From: Viridibacillus soli
GTDB lineage: Bacteria; Bacillota; Bacilli; Bacillales_A; Planococcaceae
NCBI RefSeq assembly: GCF_016612995.1
Contig: NZ_JAEOAH010000045.1
Span: 1 to 52,175, forward strand
DNA: 52,175 nt
Direction of reading: 5' to 3'
Below are positions 24,489 to 33,542 of this stretch, piece after piece. Under the pieces are notes generated by a model. That model was not told the DNA's origin and made no database searches. It worked only from the letters and a program-made list of their open reading frames with translations. A program made the position numbers and the translations under genes. Each line of letters opens with the position of its first letter. Position 1 is the first letter of the stretch.

Positions 24489-25790
24489 ATGTTTCGTTTG
24501 AAGGAACATGGTACAAGTGTTAAAACTGAACTTATTGCAGGAATGACTACATTCCTGACTATGATATATATCGTTGTTGTGAATCCGATTATATTATCTG
24601 ACGCTGGTGTTCCACTTGACCAAGTGTTCATGGCGACAATTATTTCTGCCGTTATCGGTACTTTATGGATGGCGCTATGTGCGAATTATCCAATTGCCAT
24701 TGCTCCAGGTATGGGATTGAATGCATATTTCACTTATGCAGTCGTATTATCATCAGATGGTAAAATTGATTATTTAACAGCCTTTGCTGCTGTCTTTGTG
24801 GCAGGTATTATTTTCATTCTTTTATCTTTAACGCCACTACGTGAAAAACTAATTATGACGATTCCAGAAAATTTAAAGCGTGCAATTACTGCAGGTATTG
24901 GTTTATTTATCGCCTTCCTTGGCTTGCGTATGGCTAAAGTTGTTGTCGCTAGTGATAGTAACTTAGTGATGCTAGGTGATTTAACTTCTCCTGGAGTGTT
25001 ACTAACGTTATTTGGTTTATTTATTACTGTTATTTTAATGGTACGTAATATCAAAGGTGCATTATTTATCGGTATGATTGCGACAGGTATCGTTGCTGCA
25101 TTAACGAATCAGTTACATATTGTTAAAGTGGTCGCACTTCCTCATTTACCTGAAGGTGTTTTAATTTGGAATCCAATTGAAGCTTTTAGCCAAGTCATTT
25201 CTTTTGGATTGTATGGTGTTGTATTCTCATTCATTTTAGTTACATTATTTGATACAACAGGTACAATGGTTGGCGTTGCGAAGCAGGCCGGTTTAATGAA
25301 GGGCGATAAATTACCACGCGCTCGTCATGCATTATTAGCTGACTCAGTGGCTACAACTTTTGGTTCTATGTTTGGGACAAGTCCCACGACTGCATTTGTT
25401 GAGTCTTCAGCTGGTGTTGCTGCTGGTGGTCGTACAGGTTTAACTAGTTTAACCGTCGCAGGTCTATTCATTGTCGCTTCATTCTTCGGTCCACTAGTTG
25501 GTGCTGTATCAGGTGTTGCAGCGATTACTTCTCCAACATTAATTATTGTAGGTACGTTAATGATTGGCTCTGTAAAAGGGATTGAATGGAGTAAATTCGA
25601 TGAAGCGTTCCCTGCTTTCTTAATTATTTTAATCATGCCGCTTACTTCAAGTATTTCGACAGGTATTGCTTTCGGATTTATCACTTACCCAATTTTAAAA
25701 ATTGTTAAAGGTGAAGCGAAAAAAGTACATCCATTACTTTATCTTTTCGCTATCCTGTTTGCATTCCAATTGATATTCTTACCACACTAA
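24489..25790 (+). CDS. Purine permease of the AzgA/PbuG-like NCS2 family
   Basis: 433 residues from ATG at 24489 (AAGAAAGAGGG upstream). Twelve to fourteen transmembrane segments. Family landmarks include AGMTTFLTMIYIVVVNP near the start, ALCANYPIAIAPGMGLNAYF, and the region TSPTTAFVESSAGVAAGGRT. These match hypoxanthine/guanine or adenine permeases such as B. subtilis PbuG and PbuO. I see no purine riboswitch consensus in the 160 bases upstream, unlike B. subtilis pbuG. It is monocistronic with a strong terminator. Confidence 0.88.
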   Translation: MFRLKEHGTSVKTELIAGMTTFLTMIYIVVVNPIILSDAGVPLDQVFMATIISAVIGTLWMALCANYPIAIAPGMGLNAYFTYAVVLSSDGKIDYLTAFAAVFVAGIIFILLSLTPLREKLIMTIPENLKRAITAGIGLFIAFLGLRMAKVVVASDSNLVMLGDLTSPGVLLTLFGLFITVILMVRNIKGALFIGMIATGIVAALTNQLHIVKVVALPHLPEGVLIWNPIEAFSQVISFGLYGVVFSFILVTLFDTTGTMVGVAKQAGLMKGDKLPRARHALLADSVATTFGSMFGTSPTTAFVESSAGVAAGGRTGLTSLTVAGLFIVASFFGPLVGAVSGVAAITSPTLIIVGTLMIGSVKGIEWSKFDEAFPAFLIILIMPLTSSISTGIAFGFITYPILKIVKGEAKKVHPLLYLFAILFAFQLIFLPH

Positions 25791-25795
25791 TACAG

Positions 25796-25835
25796 AAAAT
25801 GCCCATTGCATAATCGGATGCAATGGGCATTTTTT
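25796..25835. terminator. Bidirectional terminator after the purine permease gene
   Basis: AAAATGCCCATTGCAT (25796-25811) pairs with ATGCAATGGGCATTTT (25818-25833), T-rich on the plus strand. It can also serve the convergent small gene. Confidence 0.88.
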
Positions 25836-26013
25836 AATCTTTTCTTATTTCAATTGGGGGTGCTTTATCTGATTGTACAGGATCTGGCACACGTCCATCA
25901 CGTTTAAGTTCCTCTCCATCACGCATTCTATCCATTTGCTTGCCTAATTGTTTGAGCTCTTCCATAGAAGTCGCCATCGAGCCGTTTACTGGTTCTTGAT
26001 CGTACTTATCCAC
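25834..26013 (-). CDS. Small hydrophilic protein of unknown function
   Basis: 59 residues from GTG at 26013, which has AAGGGAG eight bases upstream; an ATG at 26061 gives 75 residues but its ribosome site is poorly spaced. The protein is highly charged (MEELKQLGKQMDRMRDGEEL) with a probable amphipathic helix and a proline-containing tail (VPDPVQSDKAPPIEIRKD). It is soluble, with no signal. Family not recognised. Confidence 0.6.
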   Translation of the reverse strand: MDKYDQEPVNGSMATSMEELKQLGKQMDRMRDGEELKRDGRVPDPVQSDKAPPIEIRKD

Positions 26014-26211
26014 CTTATCCGCTCCCTTAACAAAAATGCATTCCTTAGTAATTCTTTTCATATTCCTTACATCCTATTCAAGTAATGCACACATTGCAAA
26101 TAATAATGAACGATTTCTGCCATAATTTTATAACATGCGATTATTTCATTTTTATACAAAGTAGGCTATACTTGATAGAGAACTTTTGATAAACATGAGG
26201 AGGGTACTTCC

Positions 26212-26307
26212 ATGAAATTACTTTTAATTCTTGGTGTTTGTATCACATTTTTAACTGCAATTTTCACTGCAGGATACGAAGACAAACAAGGCACTTCTGA
26301 AAAATAA
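26212..26307 (+). CDS. 31-residue single-helix membrane peptide
   Basis: ATG at 26212, with GAGGAGGG seven bases upstream, opens a 31-codon frame: a hydrophobic segment (LLLILGVCITFLTAIFTA) followed by a charged tail (GYEDKQGTSEK). A terminator begins 11 bases after the stop. A TATACT box lies at 26166-26171. The strong ribosome site plus terminator support expression. It could be a small membrane regulator or a type I toxin-like peptide; neither is shown. Confidence 0.6.
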   Translation: MKLLLILGVCITFLTAIFTAGYEDKQGTSEK

Positions 26308-26317
26308 TCCACCATAT

Positions 26318-26358
26318 AAAAAGAGGACAACCTACTTATAGGCTGTCCTCTTTTTATT
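26318..26358. terminator. Bidirectional terminator between the small peptide gene and trmL
   Basis: AAAAAGAGGACA (26318-26329) pairs with TGTCCTCTTTTT (26344-26355). Confidence 0.85.
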
Positions 26359-26827
26359 TTAATCCTGGGAATTGCTGTTGACGAAGTGCCTCATATATTA
26401 ATATTGCCGCTGTATTTGAAAGATTTAACGAACGTACATTATCACTTTGTGGAATGCGCAAACAACGATCTTGATGCCCTTCAATTAGCTCCATAGGAAT
26501 ACCCGTTGTTTCCTTACCAAAAATAAAGAAAATCTCTTCTTCTGGATTACTGAAATTAAAATCTGAATAAGCTTTATCACCATATGTTTCAATATAATAA
26601 AATGAGCTATCTACGTTCTTTTCAAAAAACTCATCTGCCGAATCATAATAAGTAATATCGACACTATTCCAATAATCTAGTCCGGCTCTTTTTAACATTT
26701 TGTCGTCCGTTGAAAACCCTAAAGGACGGATTAGATGTAAGCTTGTATTTGTACCAGCGCAAGTTCTGGCGATATTACCAGTGTTGGCCGGGATTTCTGG
26801 TTGATATAAAACGATATGCAAAGACAA
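26354..26827 (-). CDS. trmL: tRNA (cytidine/uridine-34-2'-O)-methyltransferase TrmL
   Basis: 157 residues from TTG at 26827 (GAAGGAAG eight bases upstream). SPOUT-fold markers are clear: LYQPEIPANTGNIARTCAGT near the start, IFGKETTGIP in the middle and RIPQSDNVRSLNLSNTAAI near the end, the knotted cofactor site. The enzyme methylates the ribose of position 34 in tRNA-Leu isoacceptors. It begins 14 bases after the queG stop, so both wobble-base modification genes share a transcript. Confidence 0.92.
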   Translation of the reverse strand: MSLHIVLYQPEIPANTGNIARTCAGTNTSLHLIRPLGFSTDDKMLKRAGLDYWNSVDITYYDSADEFFEKNVDSSFYYIETYGDKAYSDFNFSNPEEEIFFIFGKETTGIPMELIEGHQDRCLRIPQSDNVRSLNLSNTAAILIYEALRQQQFPGLK

Positions 26828-26841
26828 CTTTGACACTTCCT

Positions 26842-27978
26842 TCAATTTTCTTCTAAAAAGGCTAATCCTTTTTCTATTTCTATTATAACCTCTGAATCCT
26901 GCTCTTTTTGCAATGCGGCTTGTAAAACTTCTTCTGCTTCTGCCCCGCCAATTTTTCCGATAGCCCATGCTGCAGTTCCTCGAATAACTGGACGTGCATC
27001 CTGCTGCAAAATTTCGAGTAATTTTGGCATGGCTGACACTTCTTTGAAATGCGCAAGTGCAATAATAGCATTACGCTGAATCGGCTTCTTGCCTCTCCAT
27101 GAGCCAGAAATATGGCCAAACTTTTCTTTGAATTCTCTATTTGAAATCGTTAGGAACGGCTCGAGTAGTGGTTTCGCAATATCAGGATCTGGTTTAAAAG
27201 CATCATGCAACCAATTGAGCTTACCTTTGTTTTTTGGACAAACGGTTTGGCAAGTATCGCAACCGTAGATGCGATTACCAATTTTCGCACGGAATTCATC
27301 CGGTAAAAAACCTTTTGTCTGCGTCAAAAATGCGACACAGCGGCTCGAGTTTAATTGACCACCTTGCACGATAGCGCCCGTTGGACAAACATCAATACAA
27401 AGTGTACAATCCCCGCATTGGTCAGCCATTGGTTCATCTGGAGCAAACGGTAGATTCGTAATCATCTCTCCTAAATACACATAAGAGCCAAATTCAGGTG
27501 TAATGATAGAGCAATTTTTTGCACTCCAACCAATTCCTGCTCTTTCGGCAACAGCGCGGTCAGACAGCTCTCCTGTATCAACCATTGAACGCATTTTAGC
27601 GTAAGGAACCTTTTCTTGTAGGAAAGCTTCCAATAATGCTAATTTTTCGCGTAGCACTGTATGATAATCCATTCCCCATGAAGCACGACAGAAAATACCT
27701 CTGCGCTCACCGCGCTTTCCTTTTGGTGCATTTTCCATACGCGATGGATAGGCAATCGCAATTGCTACAATGCTTTGTGCTTCTTCTAGTAAAAGGTTTG
27801 GTTCCGTGCGCTTCTCTATATCAGATTCTTCAAATCCAGATTGGAAATTGAGCTCTTGCTGGCGACGTAGTAGACTTTTCAACTCAATGAATGGTGCAGC
27901 GGATGTAAAACCAATTTTATCTATGCCAATGGTTTTTGCGTACTCAATCAGCTCTGCTTGCAAGTCGTTGACAATCAC
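26842..27978 (-). CDS. queG: Epoxyqueuosine reductase QueG
   Basis: 378 residues. The N-terminal cobalamin-binding reductase region contains AVAERAGIGWSAKNC. Two [4Fe-4S] motifs follow (CGDCTLCIDVCPTGAI and CDTCQTVCPKNKG), and the C-terminus has HEAT-like repeats (RNAIIALAHFKEVSAMPKLL, PVIRGTAAWAIGKIG). It performs the last step of queuosine synthesis at position 34 of tRNA-His, -Asp, -Asn and -Tyr, all of which are encoded at the end of this window. First gene of queG-trmL. Confidence 0.95.
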   Translation of the reverse strand: MIVNDLQAELIEYAKTIGIDKIGFTSAAPFIELKSLLRRQQELNFQSGFEESDIEKRTEPNLLLEEAQSIVAIAIAYPSRMENAPKGKRGERRGIFCRASWGMDYHTVLREKLALLEAFLQEKVPYAKMRSMVDTGELSDRAVAERAGIGWSAKNCSIITPEFGSYVYLGEMITNLPFAPDEPMADQCGDCTLCIDVCPTGAIVQGGQLNSSRCVAFLTQTKGFLPDEFRAKIGNRIYGCDTCQTVCPKNKGKLNWLHDAFKPDPDIAKPLLEPFLTISNREFKEKFGHISGSWRGKKPIQRNAIIALAHFKEVSAMPKLLEILQQDARPVIRGTAAWAIGKIGGAEAEEVLQAALQKEQDSEVIIEIEKGLAFLEEN

Positions 27979-28039
27979 TTGGTTCTACTCCTTTCTATAT
28001 GGTACACTTGTGTGAAAATACAAGATATAGGTGATGTTC

Positions 28040-28732
28040 ATGGTAAAAATTTCATTAGATTCTACTTTATTAAACAAAGTACCTGACTTTAAAATCGGCA
28101 TTATCCATTATACCAAAATTGTCGTGTCTGAATCTCCTCAAATGATTAAAGGACGTACACAATTATATCAAGAAAGCTTATTTTTAGAACTGCAGGACAA
28201 TCCTGTAACTGAGCGTGCAGGCATTAAAGAATGGCGCAAGCTTTGGAAATCACTTGGTGCAGATCCAAACCGCTACCGTCACTCTGCTGAAAGCTTAATG
28301 CGCCGTATTGCCAAGCAAAATTACATAACGCCTTTTCATTCAGCAGTCGATCTAAATAACTTCTTTTCTTTACGATACGAAATGCCAGTTGGTATTTATG
28401 ATGTCAAAAGTTTAGATGGTAATGTGACCGTATCACTTGGTAGTGAGGAAACGGGCTATGAAGGGTTAAATGGCCGCTTCAATTCGCTACATAATATAAT
28501 TGTCACTTCAGATGTACAAAGCCCATTTGGTAGCCCCTTTGTCGATTCGAAACGGACAGCTGTAACAGAGGAAACAACTGAAGCACTTCACGTATTTTAT
28601 TTACGCCCCTCTTTATCTACTGCAGAAAGTGCCGAGTTACTTACTGCTGCAGGCAAAATGTTCACTCAAGTACATGGCGGTGACTTCGCTACCAGTCTAT
28701 TATACAAAGATCAGCAATTGCTTGAAATTTAA
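28040..28732 (+). CDS. B3/B4 tRNA-binding domain protein
   Basis: 230 residues from ATG at 28040 (AGGTG six bases upstream). The whole protein is the B3/4 fold found in the beta subunit of phenylalanyl-tRNA synthetase, where it edits mischarged tRNA: WRKLWKSLGADPNRYRHSAESLMRR, FFSLRYEMPVGIYD and the C-terminal EALHVFYLRPS are typical. As a stand-alone protein it may hydrolyse mischarged aminoacyl-tRNA; this is inferred from the domain. The DIP1984-like gene follows 12 bases after its stop. Confidence 0.82.
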   Translation: MVKISLDSTLLNKVPDFKIGIIHYTKIVVSESPQMIKGRTQLYQESLFLELQDNPVTERAGIKEWRKLWKSLGADPNRYRHSAESLMRRIAKQNYITPFHSAVDLNNFFSLRYEMPVGIYDVKSLDGNVTVSLGSEETGYEGLNGRFNSLHNIIVTSDVQSPFGSPFVDSKRTAVTEETTEALHVFYLRPSLSTAESAELLTAAGKMFTQVHGGDFATSLLYKDQQLLEI

Positions 28733-28744
28733 GGAGGTCCTATA

Positions 28745-29260
28745 TTGGGTACTATTACATTAGCCGAAGCTGTAAAACTTAAAAGCATTTTAACGAAAAA
28801 AGTACAGGAACTATTACCTGAGCTACAACGCGTCGCTTTCGTACAAGTGGAAAAAGGTGAAGAGCCTAAGCCATCTAAACGCTTATTAACAGAAGTAGAG
28901 GCCGATCTTGAAGATATTCGCAAAGATATTCGTTTACTAGATAAATTAGTATATCGTGCAAATATCGATCATACTTTACCATTCAAAGATGAAGAGTACG
29001 CAATCGTTGAAGCGATTGAATATGCAACACAGCTTCGTGCCAGAGCAGCTACTTGTAAAGAGTTTGCTCAAGCAGAGCAAGAAGAAATTCAATATGGCTA
29101 TTCTGATGGTACTACCGTTTACCGTGTTGCCTTATTTGATCCTGAAGAATACCGTTTGAAAGCGACAGAACTTGAGAAGGATGCGCATAAGCTATCTAAC
29201 TTAATTAATGCAAAAAACCATACAATCGAAATCGATTTCGATGATAGCAAATATTTCTAA
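28745..29260 (+). CDS. DIP1984-family helical protein
   Basis: 171 residues from TTG at 28745, with AAGGAGG eight bases upstream. Almost all helical and strongly charged, with coiled-coil potential across residues 5-80 and 130-160. The start (ITLAEAVKLKSIL) and VYRVALFDPEEYRLKATELEKDA fit the DIP1984 family, sometimes annotated septicolysin, whose function is not established. Co-transcribed with the B3/4 gene. The 29261-29431 gap holds only short AATGACC/GATGACC repeats. Confidence 0.65.
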   Translation: MGTITLAEAVKLKSILTKKVQELLPELQRVAFVQVEKGEEPKPSKRLLTEVEADLEDIRKDIRLLDKLVYRANIDHTLPFKDEEYAIVEAIEYATQLRARAATCKEFAQAEQEEIQYGYSDGTTVYRVALFDPEEYRLKATELEKDAHKLSNLINAKNHTIEIDFDDSKYF

Positions 29261-29431
29261 CCTTGAGGCGGTGAGACTCTTCCTCGAGGCGTAACGGGCA
29301 TGATTACCTTTTTTCATTAGTTGAATTCAAACCGATGACCGATGACCATTTAACATATTAACTGTGACCAATGACCAACCAATGCAAAGGCCCACAATTA
29401 GTAGTTTCGTATCTCTCGATCTGCCGTTACG

Positions 29432-29469
29432 AAAAAACGCGCTTCTCCTTTATGGAGAGCGCGTTTTTT
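29432..29469. terminator. Terminator of the dpp-ykf operon
   Basis: AAAAAACGCGCTTCTCC (29432-29448) pairs with GGAGAGCGCGTTTTTT (29454-29469) with one mismatch; T-rich on both strands. Confidence 0.85.
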
Positions 29470-29478
29470 ATATTGTAT

Positions 29479-30483
29479 TTACTGAGCAATCGTCTCAAAC
29501 TGCTCCTTAGCAAATATTTCTTCATCATATAAATGACAAGCAACATAATGCCCTTCACTTTTTTCCAACCATTTTGGCTGTAGTTGTGAACAAACTACTT
29601 TTGCCATCGGGCAACGGTTGTGAAAAACACATCCAGTCGGTGGATTGATAGAGCTCGGTAATTCGCCCTTTAAAATAATGCGTTCCCTTGCCTCTTCAAT
29701 ATCTGGATCAGGGATTGGAATAGCTGATAATAAGGCCTGTGTATATGGATGAAGCGGCTCATGATACAATTGCTCACTTGTCGTCAGTTCTACCATTTGC
29801 CCTAAATACATCACACCAATTCGTTTTGAAATATATTTTACCATTGATAAATCATGCGCGATAAATAAATATGTTAACCCTTTTTCCTTTTGGAGCTTCT
29901 GCAAGAGCTTTACTACAGATGCTTGTACGGATACATCTAACGCGGAAATTGGCTCGTCGGCAATGATGAATTTCGGGTCAAGTGCAAGTGCTCTCGCAAT
30001 GCCGATTCTTTGCCGTTGTCCACCAGAGAATTCATGTGGATAGCGGTTTGCATGATCTCGATTCAATCCTACATTCTCAAGCAATTCATATACCCGCTTT
30101 TTCAGCTCACCCTTAGATTTATATAAATTATGAATTTCCATTGGCTCTGCAATGATTTCGAAAACCGTCGTGCGCGGATTTAATGATGCGTATGGATCCT
30201 GGAAAATCATTTGAATCTTCTTTAAGAATTGATTGCGCTCCTTCTCTGTCATTGTATGAACATCTTTGTCTTCAAATAGTACTTTTCCCTCTGTACGGTT
30301 ATACAGGCCTAATATCGTTCTGCCAACAGTTGATTTTCCACATCCTGATTCTCCAACCAACCCGAATGTTTCACCTTCCATTACATCAAAACTTATGCCA
30401 TTCACTGCTTTTAATGTCGCACCTTTTCCCAAATCAAACTGTTTTTTTAGTTGCTGTATGGATAAAATCACTTTTTCTGTCAT
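29479..30483 (-). CDS. ykfD: Peptide ABC transporter ATPase, YkfD (OppF/DppF type)
   Basis: 334 residues. Walker A GESGCGKST, signature FSGGQRQRIGIARAL and Walker B FIIADEPISALD. The C-terminal oligopeptide-transporter extension carries a cysteine cluster (GCVFHNRCPMAKVVC) of the kind that binds an iron-sulfur cluster in Dpp/Opp ATPases. It is the ninth and last gene of the operon, overlapping ykfC by four bases, and should pair with DppD to energise import through DppB/DppC. Confidence 0.9.
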   Translation of the reverse strand: MTEKVILSIQQLKKQFDLGKGATLKAVNGISFDVMEGETFGLVGESGCGKSTVGRTILGLYNRTEGKVLFEDKDVHTMTEKERNQFLKKIQMIFQDPYASLNPRTTVFEIIAEPMEIHNLYKSKGELKKRVYELLENVGLNRDHANRYPHEFSGGQRQRIGIARALALDPKFIIADEPISALDVSVQASVVKLLQKLQKEKGLTYLFIAHDLSMVKYISKRIGVMYLGQMVELTTSEQLYHEPLHPYTQALLSAIPIPDPDIEEARERIILKGELPSSINPPTGCVFHNRCPMAKVVCSQLQPKWLEKSEGHYVACHLYDEEIFAKEQFETIAQ

Positions 30484-31409
30484 GTTATTTTCACCCCTGA
30501 TCCATAGCGTCTAACAGCACAAAGCTCTTCAACAAAAATTGTGCCTTCAAGTTTTCTCAATTCTACCGTTTTCCCTGTCTGTGGCGAATGAAGCATTTGT
30601 CCATCGCCGTAGTAAAAGCCCACATGCCTTACAGGTTTTGTGCCCTTTTCATCTGCAAAAAATAGTAAATCACCAACTTGCCACTCATCTTTATTGTCCT
30701 TGGATATAGCCATACCATATGTAGCCTGATCACCAGCATCCCTTGGAATATGAATGCCGCAAGCCTTTGCCATATTATATGTAAAACCTGAGCAGTCATA
30801 GCCATACGATGACATGCCGCCCCATATATAAGGTAGGTCCAAATAGTTCAAGCCAAATTGTACAGCCTTCACCATAGATTGAACTTGATGGCCTGTATAT
30901 TTAATTGCACCTTGTTTTAAAATTTTGCCGATTCCGATTGGGGTATCGACAATATAATGCTGCTTTGTGTCAGCTAGTACAGGTAATATCGTATTAAAAG
31001 TTAAGATAATTTGGGGTGTACCATCCTCTAGCCATAATTGCGTTTTGTCTACATTCACGATGATATTCCCCTTAGACTTAGATGGCTGGTATTTACATAA
31101 TTGCACTAAAGGTACCCAACCTGGATAACCTCTATCATCCTTATGCGTAGGCTGCAAAATGGAAATCACTTTTGCCCATTCACCTTGGATTTCCTCAACA
31201 ATTACAGGCTCACCAAATAGTAATTGTGTTTGGATTCTATTACCTTTACATAAATCCAATCGTTCTTCATAATGAAGTGCTTCTAACCACTTCATTAGCT
31301 GTACGGGGTTTACAATAGCTGATTGATCAATATCACGAACTGATTCAAGTTTCGTCCAAACAGATGCGACTGTTACAGAGCAATACCAAATACTATGTAA
31401 TGTTGTCAT
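30480..31409 (-). CDS. ykfC: NlpC/P60 gamma-D-Glu-L-Lys/mDAP endopeptidase YkfC
   Basis: 309 residues with no signal peptide, so cytoplasmic. Two bacterial SH3-like domains (about 1-175) precede the NlpC/P60 catalytic domain, with Cys in YGYDCSGFTY, then HVGFYYGDGQMLHSP carrying the His. The enzyme cuts between D-Glu and the diamino acid of imported wall peptides. It overlaps ykfB by 17 bases and ykfD by four, as expected in a coupled operon. Confidence 0.92.
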   Translation of the reverse strand: MTTLHSIWYCSVTVASVWTKLESVRDIDQSAIVNPVQLMKWLEALHYEERLDLCKGNRIQTQLLFGEPVIVEEIQGEWAKVISILQPTHKDDRGYPGWVPLVQLCKYQPSKSKGNIIVNVDKTQLWLEDGTPQIILTFNTILPVLADTKQHYIVDTPIGIGKILKQGAIKYTGHQVQSMVKAVQFGLNYLDLPYIWGGMSSYGYDCSGFTYNMAKACGIHIPRDAGDQATYGMAISKDNKDEWQVGDLLFFADEKGTKPVRHVGFYYGDGQMLHSPQTGKTVELRKLEGTIFVEELCAVRRYGSGVKIT

Positions 31410-32499
31410 CTTGCTCTCCCCCTTTATTTACTTTCTCAATGCCTAATCCACTGCGTTCTGAAAAAAAGATTTTACTTTCTTTATATGTAACCCCTCCACT
31501 AATGGTTTCAAAATTTAACATCAATGGTGCATCAAAATCGTAATATTGTATATTTGGTTGACTAGCAGCAAAATGAGCCGCCGCTGTAATGCCAATTTTC
31601 GTTTCAATCATACTACCTGTCATACATTTCACACCGTTACTTTCAGCTAAGGCATTTATTTTCATTGCTTGATAAATACCTCCAGCTTTCATCAATTTAA
31701 TATTTATTAAATCAGCGGCACGCATTTCTAAAATGTTTTTCGCATCTTGCACTGAAAATACACTTTCATCCGCCATTATCGGCGTTAATGTATGGTCTGT
31801 CACATATTTCAATCCATGAAAATCACGTGCTAATACGGGTTGCTCAATTAGTTCTATATCAAGGCCCAAATCTTCCATTTTACATATAGCAAATACGGCT
31901 TCTTTTGGCTCCCATCCTTGATTGGCATCTAGGCGAAGCTTTGTTGCATAACCGATTTCATCTCGAATTGCTTTAATACGGGCGATATCTTCTGCTATTT
32001 CTCCGATACCGACTTTTACTTTCAATACATTAAAGCCATTAGCAACATACTTTGCTGCATCGGCCGACATTTCTGCCGGAGCATTTACACTTACTGTATA
32101 ATCCGTTTCAAGTTCTTTTTTATGGCCACCTAAAAATTGATAAAGCGGCATTTCTGCTCGCTGTGAAATTAAATCGTATAATGCCATATCTACTGCCGCT
32201 TTTGCACTTGTATTACGTACCATGGCTTTATGTAGCTTTTGAAAAGCCTGCTCATTATAGCGAAGATCTTGCCCAATTAATAATGGGGCAAATACTTCTT
32301 CAATCGCATAACGAATGCTAGCCAGCGATTCACCTGTTATGACATGCGTTGGGGGTGCTTCCCCCCATCCAACACGCCCATCGTCTACTGTGATACGGAC
32401 ATAAATGGACTCTGCAATTGTGACAGTACGTAGCGCCGTTTTAAATGGCTTTTTTAAAGGTACTGCTACTTGAAAAGATTCGATTGATTGTATGATCAT
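31393..32499 (-). CDS. ykfB: L-Ala-D/L-Glu epimerase YkfB
   Basis: 368 residues, enolase superfamily, muconate-lactonizing subgroup. The catalytic KxK appears in NVLKVKVGIG. Metal ligands are the Asp in RLDANQGW, Glu in IELIEQPV and Asp in IMADESVF; the second base Lys is in LINIKLMKAGG. It converts L-Ala-D-Glu from peptidoglycan into L-Ala-L-Glu, which ordinary peptidases can cleave. It lies between ykfA and ykfC. Confidence 0.93.
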   Translation of the reverse strand: MIIQSIESFQVAVPLKKPFKTALRTVTIAESIYVRITVDDGRVGWGEAPPTHVITGESLASIRYAIEEVFAPLLIGQDLRYNEQAFQKLHKAMVRNTSAKAAVDMALYDLISQRAEMPLYQFLGGHKKELETDYTVSVNAPAEMSADAAKYVANGFNVLKVKVGIGEIAEDIARIKAIRDEIGYATKLRLDANQGWEPKEAVFAICKMEDLGLDIELIEQPVLARDFHGLKYVTDHTLTPIMADESVFSVQDAKNILEMRAADLINIKLMKAGGIYQAMKINALAESNGVKCMTGSMIETKIGITAAAHFAASQPNIQYYDFDAPLMLNFETISGGVTYKESKIFFSERSGLGIEKVNKGGEQDDNIT

Positions 32500-32517
32500 G
32501 AATTGTCACCCCTTTAT

Positions 32518-33447
32518 TTACTCGACTCCTGGCAGAATCGTTAATGTTTTATCGTTCGCATTTAAAATGGCTTCTGCTCCTAGAGGTATTGCAAAATGGG
32601 GCTCACAATGGCCGATTTTAAAGCCCCTTACAACAGGTACATTTAAAGCACCTAAATAGTGATTCAGCACGTCATTCAATGTTAAAGATACTTTGCGTTT
32701 TTTCGGCTCTGCATTACTAAAATCTCCAATAATAAACCCTGCTGCATCGTATAATTTACCCGCTTGTCGTAATTGATTTAACATACAATCTATTTTATAT
32801 GGCTCTTCATCTACATCTTCGATTAGAAGAAGTTTGCCCTTCGTATCTACATCAAATTGTGTTCCGAGCCCATTTGATAATAGACTCAAGTTACCACCTG
32901 TAATTTCACCTGTTGCTACTCCTGCAACCATTGTTTGTAATGGAGAGAATCCCTCTGTATATAGCAACTCCATTGGTTGGAAAAGTTGCTTGAACATTTG
33001 AGCAGACTTTTCATGGAATGTTGCTCTCCCAACATCAGAGGCTAGCATTGGACCATGAAAAGTAATGAAATTAGAATATCTCCCTATCGCTGTATGTAAA
33101 AACGTAATATCTGAATATCCCCAAAAGATTTTAGGATTCTCAGCAAGAAGTTGAAAATCAATTTTATCTGTATATCGCGCTGCTCCGTAACCTCCACCTG
33201 CACAAATAATTCCTGCAATCGAAGGATCAGCAAACATCGTATGCAAATCATTGAGTCTTTCCTCATCTGTTCCTGCTAAATATCCATTTACATGCGTAAT
33301 AGATGAGCCAAATTTATATTGCAATCCAAGCCCTTCAAGAAATGCGAGTGAGTTTTGTAAATTTTCTAAGTTTGGTGGACTTGATGGCGCTATAATCCCA
33401 ATTGTGTCGCCCCTTTGAAGCCTCATAGGTCTATTTTTCATCATCAT
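32518..33447 (-). CDS. ykfA: LD-carboxypeptidase YkfA (peptidase S66)
   Basis: 309 residues. AGGAGG lies just before three consecutive in-frame ATG codons (33447, 33444, 33441), so the exact start is uncertain by two residues. The S66 triad is visible: Ser in WGYSDITFLH, Glu in LLLIEDVDEE and His in FKIGHCEPHFAIPLG. It removes the terminal D-Ala from tetrapeptides, or hydrolyses related amide bonds. A paralogue lies at 41603-42523. Confidence 0.9.
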   Translation of the reverse strand: MMMKNRPMRLQRGDTIGIIAPSSPPNLENLQNSLAFLEGLGLQYKFGSSITHVNGYLAGTDEERLNDLHTMFADPSIAGIICAGGGYGAARYTDKIDFQLLAENPKIFWGYSDITFLHTAIGRYSNFITFHGPMLASDVGRATFHEKSAQMFKQLFQPMELLYTEGFSPLQTMVAGVATGEITGGNLSLLSNGLGTQFDVDTKGKLLLIEDVDEEPYKIDCMLNQLRQAGKLYDAAGFIIGDFSNAEPKKRKVSLTLNDVLNHYLGALNVPVVRGFKIGHCEPHFAIPLGAEAILNANDKTLTILPGVE

Positions 33448-33513
33448 TTCCTCCTTTTCTTAAATAAATCAAGGAACGGCGGCTTATGCATTCCCTCATT
33501 TATTGAAGAAAGT

Positions 33514-33536
33514 GCAGTGCCTATAAAAGGCACTGC
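33514..33536 (-). promoter_or_regulatory. Intercistronic stem-loop between dppE and ykfA
   Basis: GCAGTGCC pairs with GGCACTGC around a seven-base loop, just after the dppE stop, followed on the minus strand by ACTTTCTTCAAT. It is a likely partial terminator or 3'-end protector that keeps dppE mRNA more abundant than the downstream ykf genes. Confidence 0.6.
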
Positions 33537-33542
33537 TATTCA

